In this document: piece after piece, positions 1 through 5,310 of the stretch
Layout: the number at the start of each line of letters is the position of its first letter
Position numbering within the stretch: the first letter of the stretch is position 1
From: an uncultured Dyadobacter sp.
GTDB taxonomy: Bacteria; Bacteroidota; Bacteroidia; Cytophagales; Spirosomataceae
Length of the DNA: 5,310 nt
NCBI GenBank assembly: GCA_937880795.1
Contig: CALGRQ010000291.1
Location: 1-5,310, forward strand
Direction: 5' to 3'
Position numbers and translations under genes: made by a program
The notes under the pieces: generated by a model
What the model was told of the DNA's origin: nothing
Databases searched by the model: none
The model's input: the letters and a program-made list of their open reading frames with translations, nothing else

Positions 1-1075
1 CACGCTTATCAGGTCTGTCGTCATGTACGAAAGTCTCAATTTTTTCAGGAGTAGGCAGCAAGCCGACAATATCCAGGTAAACCCTACGGATATAGGTGCG
101 GTCATCCACCACCGGTTTCCAAGTGAGGTTGTTTTTCTTAAAGTATGCATCCACAAACCGATCCACGGGCTGCACGATATCGCCACTCGCAGCCGGAATT
201 ACTGGCATACGTGGCTCCAGTGCTGCAACCCTATAAATACTTTTCTCCTTTCCTTCCGGCCATGGAGCACCTTTTTCTATCCAGAACCGAAGCACCTCAA
301 CTTCCTGTTTTGTAAGACGTTTTCCTTTTGTTGGCATTGCCTCTTTGTGACCATTCGGCAGAGTAATTCTCCGAAAAAGTTCACTTTTACCCGGCTGACC
401 AGCTATAACAACCTCACCATTTTCACCTCCTTTCATGATAGCCTCTCTGCTATCCAGTCGAAGATCTCCTTTAGTTTTAGCCTCTCCATGACAACTGTAA
501 CAGTTATGGGCTAAAATGGTGCGAACCTGAACATTCAGATCTTGCACTTGCTGAGGATTGAGTGTGCCTGTACTCGCAAGAAGCACTTGTGTTGTTACAT
601 CCGCATTGCTATTCGCCAATTTTGATTGACTTGAACCGGGCAAAACGCTGGTTAGATAATCTTCTCCATGCGTCAACATGGCTCCGAAATGCCCCGCAAC
701 CGATACGCCTATAACTGTCAAAAAAAGCGTAGACCGATAGGCTATTTGATTACCTGAGCGGATCATAAGTACTGCACATGCGGCCAATATCATCGTAACA
801 ACGCCAGCCCATCGGTGAATTTCTACAGTATTACCCGAAGCATCTCCCTGATTGGCCAACATCCAGCCGAATACAACCGATAAAACAGCACTGCCAGCAC
901 CTATATACGTCAGCATTTGGGAGGCATCGCTCAACTTATTCGATTTACGTTTCCAGTCGACTATCTCAAAAATAAATGCAACCAATAAGAGACCAATTGG
1001 AAAATGAACCAGCAAAGGGTGCAAGCGGGCTAGAAACTGCCAAACCCAGAATGTTTCAGTTGATTGAAGTAACAC
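1..1075 (-). CDS. Membrane-anchored planctomycete-type cytochrome c with DUF2231-like and DUF1549 domains (partial, 3' end off window)
   Basis: The frame stays open for 358 codons and runs off the left edge. Seen: four hydrophobic helices at about residues 18-39, 52-74, 89-105 and 115-135, with basic loops DWKRKSNK and RSGNQIAYR between helices 1-2 and 3-4. This predicts both ends outside and the rest of the protein in the periplasm. The first helix starts LHPLLVHFPIG, typical of the DUF2231 family; H19, H24, H87, H129 and H136 lie in or beside the helices. A c-type haem domain follows, with CYSCH at 192-196 and a likely distal ligand Met247 in EAMPTKGKRLT. The DUF1549 domain opens at about 304 (VDRFVDAYF) and includes YIRRVYLDIVGLLPTP. 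Family members usually continue into DUF1553, expected off the window. The start is GTG: a stop codon lies two codons upstream (1081-1079) and the first ATG is only at residue 54, after helix 1. No Shine-Dalgarno is visible. Function is unknown for the family; a periplasmic redox role is inferred. Confidence 0.88.
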   Translation of the reverse strand, partial: MLLQSTETFWVWQFLARLHPLLVHFPIGLLLVAFIFEIVDWKRKSNKLSDASQMLTYIGAGSAVLSVVFGWMLANQGDASGNTVEIHRWAGVVTMILAACAVLMIRSGNQIAYRSTLFLTVIGVSVAGHFGAMLTHGEDYLTSVLPGSSQSKLANSNADVTTQVLLASTGTLNPQQVQDLNVQVRTILAHNCYSCHGEAKTKGDLRLDSREAIMKGGENGEVVIAGQPGKSELFRRITLPNGHKEAMPTKGKRLTKQEVEVLRFWIEKGAPWPEGKEKSIYRVAALEPRMPVIPAASGDIVQPVDRFVDAYFKKNNLTWKPVVDDRTYIRRVYLDIVGLLPTPEKIETFVHDDRPDKR

Positions 1076-1115
1076 AATTTAAAGGTTTAGTGAATAATGT
1101 AAAGACCAGAGAAAT

Positions 1116-1172
1116 TCAATAATTCATTTGAGCCATAATTCCGCCATGTAACCCGCGGATATACTCACCCAT
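1116..1172 (-). CDS. Possible 18-residue leader peptide or small-gene remnant upstream of the cytochrome gene
   Basis: An ATG at 1172 opens a frame reading MGEYIRGLHGGIMAQMNY and ending with TGA at 1118-1116, 41 bases before the GTG of the cytochrome gene and in a different frame. The same frame is open further upstream to a TAA at 1235-1233, giving 38 codons that include YCFVWYKRPKNRLSV, but this part has no ATG, GTG or TTG. The composition looks protein-like, rich in Gly, Tyr, Met and charged residues, yet an open frame this short is expected by chance in AT-rich DNA. No ribosome binding site is evident, and a perfect inverted repeat ends five bases before the ATG. I do not recognise the peptide. 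It could be a leader peptide, the tail of a decayed gene or noise. Confidence 0.2.
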   Translation of the reverse strand: MGEYIRGLHGGIMAQMNY

Positions 1173-1177
1173 AACAG

Positions 1178-1201
1178 ATAAGCGATTTTTTGGTCGCTTA
1201 T
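1178..1201. repeat. Perfect 8-bp inverted repeat (hairpin or operator candidate)
   Basis: ATAAGCGA at 1178-1185 is matched by its exact reverse complement TCGCTTAT at 1194-1201, with an 8-base loop (TTTTTTGG on the plus strand). It lies about 103 bases before the GTG of the cytochrome gene and just before the short open frame. The run of T is inside the loop, so this is not a normal intrinsic terminator. It could be an operator for a dimeric regulator or an mRNA 5'-leader hairpin. Only the symmetry is seen; a role is inferred. Confidence 0.35.
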
Positions 1202-1258
1202 ACCATACAAAACAATATTTAATCGCAAAATATTACCGTTATTAAATAATACTTTTCA

Positions 1259-1309
1259 AAACCCAGGATGAAGAATTTCCTCATCGAGGTCTTTCATCGT
1301 CCTGGGTTT
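1259..1309 (-). terminator. Intrinsic-terminator-like hairpin after the SusC/SusD operon
   Basis: On the minus strand, AAACCCAGGA (1309-1300) pairs perfectly with TCCTGGGTTT (1268-1259). An alternative longer fold pairs AAACCCAG with CTGGGTTT, then GATGAA plus GA with TCTTCATC across small bulges, topped by CCTC-GAT-GAGG (1289-1279). The 3' arm ends in four T (1261-1258), followed by GAAAAGTATT, so the T tract is short. The hairpin sits 75 bases past the susD-like stop codon and before the separate cytochrome gene, where an operon end would be expected. The short T run leaves open partial read-through or a 3'-end stabilising structure instead. Confidence 0.6.
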
Positions 1310-1383
1310 CCCTCTATATATGATTGCTTAAAGGAGGATTATTTCTATGTTACCACCATATAGAATTCTCATTCCATAACATC

Positions 1384-2886
1384 TCAATATCCTTCATTTT
1401 GTTTTAACTTAGGATTGATCAAAATTTGAGGAGCCGGCAATGGTAAAAAGTATTCAAATGGAGCATATACATAATCCGTTGAATTAAAGGGTACACCTCC
1501 ACGATCTATAGTTGGCTTCGCCCGCTCTTTGGCACCATGCGCATTCATGAAAGCGGCCCATTCAGTTGGCGACATAGTCCTTTTGAGGTCGAACCAGCGA
1601 TGATTTTCAAAAGCTAACTCTACGCGACGCTCCCTTAAAACCGCCATCCGAAGTCCGTCCTTCGCTAATCCAGAAACTTCTTTTAATCCCGCACGCTTTC
1701 TAACCTGATTTAGGTAGCCCAATGCTTCGGCAGATGGTCCTCCCTGCTCATTCATCGCCTCAGCCAACATAAGCAATACATCTGCATACCGAAGTACAGG
1801 CCAGTTTGTATCCGTTCGCTGAACAATGCTATGCGGATAATTGTACTTGCTTACATATGGAACCGGGTAAAATTTACCATCCAAAGTAAAACCGGATTTT
1901 AGTGAAATATCCTTTCTGAGGTCACCGGTTTCATAAGCTTCCATCATATCATTGGTAGGTGAATTTCGCCCTCCATTGGCTCCTGCTGCAAAGCCCGTTA
2001 CCGCCCCCTTGGAAACTCTTGGTGCAAAAACATATTCAAAAGCACTCTGTTCCCCGGAATCATCACCGCCCTTATATTGAATTTCAAACAGCGATTCCAT
2101 TCCATTCTTTTTAGATGGATTGAAATTATCGGCATAATCAGCATTTAAGGAGTAACCCAACGTCGTAACTTCCTTCAACACAGCAATTGCATCGGCATAT
2201 TTTTTCGTAGTAAGATAGGTTTTGCCAAGAAGTCCAAGGGCAGCCCCTTTGGTTACCCTTCCCTTGTCCGAAGCCGATGCATATTGTGCCGGGAGTAATG
2301 AAGCAGCGTCTTTCAAATCTTGCTCAATTTGTGCCCAAACTTCTGCTTGTGGTGAGCGAACCAAATCGAACGCAGGATCAGGGGTAGCTACGGTTGCCGT
2401 TACAATCACTACATCTCCAAAGTATTGTACCAGATTAAAGTATAAGTAGGCTCTTATAAATTTAAGTTGCCCTTCAACCTCCTTTTTCGGTCCATCCGCA
2501 ACAGTAGCGGTGGCTAACTTTTCCAAGGTAAGATTCAGGTTATAGAGCGCAGCATAATAGTTGTTCCAAATGGCCGCAATTTCTCCATTACCACCGTTCA
2601 CAGTGGCATATTCAAAAGCCTCCCAACCTCCGGCCCCTCCTCTGTCAGAAGGATTGAGATCTACTGTTGTATTGTCCGTTTGGAATTCCCCTGATAAGTA
2701 AGCGGTGTTAGTGATAGGCTGTAAAAAACCATATGCACCATTAAGTGCTTGTTTTAACTGAGCTTCATTTTTATAAAACAGGTCGACTCCAACCTTCGTA
2801 GGATCTGTTTGATTTAGGAAATCCTCACTGCAAGAAGAGCCCATCAACCCAAGTATCACTACACCTATCTTTGCTATATTTTTCAT
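1384..2886 (-). CDS. SusD/RagB-family nutrient-binding outer-membrane lipoprotein
   Basis: A complete 500-residue protein, the usual family length. It is the surface lipoprotein that caps a SusC barrel and binds the ligand, normally a glycan or peptide. Seen: a type II signal peptide with a basic start (MKNIAK), a hydrophobic stretch, and cysteine 19 after LMGSS; the lipobox is not ideal. SED follows the cysteine, fitting the acidic lipoprotein export signal of Bacteroidota. The N-terminal TPR-like half (about 25-245) carries RAYLYFNLVQYFGD at 145-158. The C-terminal RagB/SusD half carries PVLRYADVLLMLAEAMNE (363-380), LNQVRKRAGL (392-401), ERRVELAFENHRWFDLKR (419-436) and the closing LPLPAPQILINPKLKQNEGY, all typical. 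The ATG is chosen because the signal peptide begins there and AAGGA precedes it by five bases. The gene follows the SusC stop by ten bases, so the two are surely co-transcribed. The ligand cannot be deduced: no catabolic enzyme is in view. Confidence 0.96.
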   Translation of the reverse strand: MKNIAKIGVVILGLMGSSCSEDFLNQTDPTKVGVDLFYKNEAQLKQALNGAYGFLQPITNTAYLSGEFQTDNTTVDLNPSDRGGAGGWEAFEYATVNGGNGEIAAIWNNYYAALYNLNLTLEKLATATVADGPKKEVEGQLKFIRAYLYFNLVQYFGDVVIVTATVATPDPAFDLVRSPQAEVWAQIEQDLKDAASLLPAQYASASDKGRVTKGAALGLLGKTYLTTKKYADAIAVLKEVTTLGYSLNADYADNFNPSKKNGMESLFEIQYKGGDDSGEQSAFEYVFAPRVSKGAVTGFAAGANGGRNSPTNDMMEAYETGDLRKDISLKSGFTLDGKFYPVPYVSKYNYPHSIVQRTDTNWPVLRYADVLLMLAEAMNEQGGPSAEALGYLNQVRKRAGLKEVSGLAKDGLRMAVLRERRVELAFENHRWFDLKRTMSPTEWAAFMNAHGAKERAKPTIDRGGVPFNSTDYVYAPFEYFLPLPAPQILINPKLKQNEGY

Positions 2887-2896
2887 GTCTATCCTT
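2887..2896 (-). promoter_or_regulatory. SusC-SusD junction with ribosome binding site for the SusD gene
   Basis: The ten-base gap reads AAGGATAGAC on the minus strand, running from the TAA of the SusC gene to the ATG of the SusD gene. AAGGA is a partial Shine-Dalgarno match five bases before the ATG, and overlaps the end of the upstream stop region as AAAAGGA. It supports the chosen start and suggests that translation of the two genes is coupled. Confidence 0.5.
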
Positions 2897-5310
2897 TTAG
2901 AAGTTTACTTTTATACCGGCTGAAAATGTGCGGGGAACAGGATACGATTCATCATCGTTATTCAGTTCTGTTCCACCACGTACTCCGGCGTCCGGGTTAT
3001 TTCCTGGATATTTAGTAACCAGCAACAAGTTTGCAGCGTTTACAAAAATTCGTGCATCCGATAATATTCCCTCAAACTTTGGTAGGGTATAACCTATAGT
3101 GACGTTCTTGATCCACATATGCGTACCATCATATACGTAACGCTCACTACTTTCCCGTGACCATTTGAAATAATCGGTGCCTCCCTGTGAGTTTTTATGA
3201 TTAGGATTTGATCCGGGATTTTCAGGAGATCTCCACCTGTCTTTGGCCTTTTCTAAAACATTAAAAACACCGTCCATATTCATTGTGGAGGCTTCTATAT
3301 TCCGGTATATGTCGTAGTCGTATGCTCCCATTAGCAACACCGAAACATCAAAACGTTTGTAGTCCGCACCCACGGACCAAGCCCAGTTAAATTTAGGATT
3401 TGGATTTCCGATCTCGGTCATATCTTTTGTGTCGTATGATACGATTCCATCTGGTCCGCCATCTGGTGCACCCGCCAAATCCGCAAATTTCATTGCACCA
3501 GGAATAGCACCTTCTTGAACCGGAGAATTCAAAATTTCCTCTTTGGTATTGAAGATCCCGAGTTTACGATAACCGAAGATCATACCAATGGGACGTCCGA
3601 CTTTTTGAATATTGTACCCCCCATACTGACTACCCTGAAGTATAAAGTCGTTTTGACCTCTGATGGCTAATACCTTGTTTCGATTGAAGGTGATGTTTCC
3701 ATTCGTACGAAGATTTACCTGTCCCAATTTTAACCGATAATTCACGGCAACCTCGACACCCTTATTTTGAACTTTTCCAAGATTTTTAAGAGTGGATGTA
3801 AAACCGGAAACCGCAGGAATCTGATAACCTAGTAACATATCGTCAGTAACCTTCTTGTAGTACTCTACTGTAAAAATAAGACGATTATTGAAAGTCGATA
3901 GATCAAAACCTATATCTAACTGATTAGATTTTTCCCAGGTTAGCTCCGGATTAGCAAACCTGGTAACAGTCTTTCCAGATGCCAAGGTATTATTGAAAAC
4001 ATAGTTATTAACACCCAGGAATGCTAAACTTGCATAGTTACCATCATCTCCGGAATTCTGGCCTATGTTGAAGTTATTAAGAGCACTTACCGCGTAACTG
4101 TTATTACCCGTCATCCCCCAACTCCCTCTCAATTTAAGGTCTGTGAGCCAGTTGGTTTTGGGCATAAAGTTTTCTTCTGAAATTCGCCACCCAGCAGAAA
4201 CGGCTGGGAAATTTCCAAACTTGTTTCCTTCGCTAAATCTAGAACTCCCTTCTCTTCGCATACTTGCAGAAAACAAGTACTTATCTTTATATGCATAATT
4301 AAACCTGGCCAAGTATGCTATCATCGTCCACTTTCGCTCCATGGAAAAAGACGACCTGATGGTTCCATTACCTAAAAAAGGTGCAAGGTCATCAGGAAAA
4401 GTATTCGCCGAACCATACAACCCTTTTACGATTTCCTGCTGGGCTGAGTAGCCTACCATAGCGTTAATTTGGTGGTTCTGCCCGAAATTTTTATCGTATG
4501 TTAATAGCTGATCCGCTGCAAAATTTCTCAGCTCTTCGGAATCCTCCCTTCCTGTTGCAATTCGTGGTGGCGCTCCATTACTCCCCGTAGCCACCGTTAA
4601 TCCAATGGTAGAAGGAACAAACTCCTTGTACATGTTGTAATTTATCTTGGCATTCAATGATGATCTAAATTTTAGACCAGGGGCAAGATTCAACTCTACA
4701 TAACCATTCCCGAGCACATCGGCGATATTCCGAGAACGTTTCAGGTTTTTGAGCACAAACAAGGGATTGGGAAAACCGAAAATATCACCAACACCATTGT
4801 AATAGGGTATCAGCTCACCTTTTTCGTCATAAGCGGGATAACGTGGATCACTAATAAGCGTAAGCCCCACGATTGCATTCCGTCCGTCCGTCTGCGCCAA
4901 GCTCGACTTAGAATAACTTCCTGCAACGTTAAATCCAACAGATATAAACTTATTGATAGCTCCGCTTAAATTAGTTCTCAATGAAGCACGATCGTATCCT
5001 GTAAATTTCAGGGCACCATCTTCCTTATAATAACCAAGGGACACTGCCGATTTAATCGATCCTTTTCCAGACGTCAACGACACATTCACATCCTTATAGG
5101 CGGCATTGTTATGAAGGATTAAGTCAAACCAGTTTGTTGAGTACTTGGTATCCGCAGGATTCCTGAAGTCCAGTGGTATTTCATCTTCAGTAGGATTTCT
5201 TCCTGTTGGATTATTCTTAGTATCTATAATAAAACGACCTATAAATACCTCTCGCTTAAACTGCGCAAAATCTACTCCATTCAAAACTTTAGTTTTGCGA
5301 GACTCAGGAA
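2897..5310 (-). CDS. SusC/RagA-family TonB-dependent outer-membrane transporter (partial, 5' end off window)
   Basis: The frame is open from the right edge to a TAA at 2899-2897, giving 803 visible codons. A TTG at 5284 lies inside this frame and is not the true start, since PESRKTKV is encoded just upstream and matches the family after the plug domain. The signal peptide, carboxypeptidase-regulatory-like extension, TonB box and most of the plug are therefore missing; family members are usually about 1000 residues. Numbered from the first visible codon, barrel motifs are YLARFNYAYKDKYLF (332-346), RREGSSRF (351-358), LKLRGSWGMTGNN (391-403), NPELTWEKSNQLDIGFD (453-469), VGRPIGMIFGYRKLGIF (570-586), GNPNPKFNW (634-642) and WIKNVTIGYTLP (732-743). 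The protein ends in PRTFSAGIKVNF, a last barrel strand with terminal Phe as expected for BAM insertion. It imports the ligand captured by the SusD partner encoded ten bases downstream, using TonB energy. No frameshift or internal stop is present. The substrate is unknown. Confidence 0.96.
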   Translation of the reverse strand, partial: PESRKTKVLNGVDFAQFKREVFIGRFIIDTKNNPTGRNPTEDEIPLDFRNPADTKYSTNWFDLILHNNAAYKDVNVSLTSGKGSIKSAVSLGYYKEDGALKFTGYDRASLRTNLSGAINKFISVGFNVAGSYSKSSLAQTDGRNAIVGLTLISDPRYPAYDEKGELIPYYNGVGDIFGFPNPLFVLKNLKRSRNIADVLGNGYVELNLAPGLKFRSSLNAKINYNMYKEFVPSTIGLTVATGSNGAPPRIATGREDSEELRNFAADQLLTYDKNFGQNHQINAMVGYSAQQEIVKGLYGSANTFPDDLAPFLGNGTIRSSFSMERKWTMIAYLARFNYAYKDKYLFSASMRREGSSRFSEGNKFGNFPAVSAGWRISEENFMPKTNWLTDLKLRGSWGMTGNNSYAVSALNNFNIGQNSGDDGNYASLAFLGVNNYVFNNTLASGKTVTRFANPELTWEKSNQLDIGFDLSTFNNRLIFTVEYYKKVTDDMLLGYQIPAVSGFTSTLKNLGKVQNKGVEVAVNYRLKLGQVNLRTNGNITFNRNKVLAIRGQNDFILQGSQYGGYNIQKVGRPIGMIFGYRKLGIFNTKEEILNSPVQEGAIPGAMKFADLAGAPDGGPDGIVSYDTKDMTEIGNPNPKFNWAWSVGADYKRFDVSVLLMGAYDYDIYRNIEASTMNMDGVFNVLEKAKDRWRSPENPGSNPNHKNSQGGTDYFKWSRESSERYVYDGTHMWIKNVTIGYTLPKFEGILSDARIFVNAANLLLVTKYPGNNPDAGVRGGTELNNDDESYPVPRTFSAGIKVNF

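Noticed and set aside
23..514. Plus-strand open frame of 163 codons
   Set aside because: It lies fully antisense to the cytochrome gene. Its translation is rich in Phe, Ser and Thr with no recognisable domain, while the minus strand carries clear CxxCH and DUF1549 motifs.
1155..1160. CCGCGG-type palindrome in the intergenic gap
   Set aside because: A six-base palindrome is expected by chance and has no partner or context suggesting function.
1076..1258. Promoter for the cytochrome gene of the Bacteroidota type (-33 TTTG, -7 TAnnTTTG)
   Set aside because: A promoter is expected in this gap, and partial matches exist, such as TTG then TACATTAT at about 1115-1090. None combines both boxes with the right spacing well enough to call.
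1331..1379. Plus-strand AAGGAGG nine bases before an ATG that opens a ten-residue frame (MLPPYRILIP)
   Set aside because: The Shine-Dalgarno match is striking, but the frame is tiny. It faces against all genes here, lies opposite the 3' untranslated region of the SusD gene, and Bacteroidota rely little on such sites. Coincidence is the better reading.
2222..2449. Plus-strand open frame of 75 codons
   Set aside because: Antisense shadow inside the well-supported SusD-family gene, with no domain or ribosome binding site of its own.
5282..5284. TTG as start codon of the SusC-type gene
   Set aside because: The frame continues upstream to the window edge with family-like residues. A start here would leave no signal peptide or plug domain, so the gene is simply cut by the edge.

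Overview
The window looks like chromosomal DNA of a member of the phylum Bacteroidota. It holds a SusC/SusD-type outer-membrane nutrient-uptake pair, the SusD lipoprotein carries an acidic surface-export signal after its cysteine, and initiation sites have weak or no Shine-Dalgarno sequences. Base composition is moderate and slightly AT-rich. A Cytophagales- or Sphingobacteriales-like host is a guess from the style of the proteins and cannot be fixed from this sequence. All convincing genes lie on the minus strand, so transcription runs from high to low coordinates.

Layout in transcription order. Positions 5310-2897 hold a SusC/RagA-family TonB-dependent transporter. Its signal peptide, N-terminal extension and most of the plug domain lie beyond the right edge, and the visible 803 codons cover the end of the plug region and the whole beta-barrel to the stop. 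Ten bases later, 2886-1384 encodes the complete 500-residue SusD/RagB-family surface lipoprotein. A long imperfect hairpin at 1309-1259 follows and probably ends this operon. The rest of the 308-base gap (1383-1076) is AT-rich. It holds a perfect 8-bp inverted repeat and a short open frame (18 codons from ATG, 38 codons stop to stop) that could be a leader peptide, a gene remnant or chance. From 1075 to the left edge runs the N-terminal part of a large membrane-anchored c-type cytochrome of the planctomycete-cytochrome family: four membrane helices (DUF2231-like), a CxxCH haem domain, then the start of a DUF1549 domain.

SusC and SusD would act together: SusD caps the SusC barrel, captures an oligomeric ligand at the cell surface and hands it over for TonB-powered import. 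No glycoside hydrolase, sulfatase, peptidase or regulator is visible, so the substrate cannot be named. The cytochrome gene appears to be a separate transcription unit. A functional link to the uptake pair is suggested only by adjacency and shared strand.

The window is mostly ordinary. The parts most worth a second look are the 1076-1383 intergenic region and the multidomain cytochrome gene, which has no ATG near its likely start and begins with GTG.
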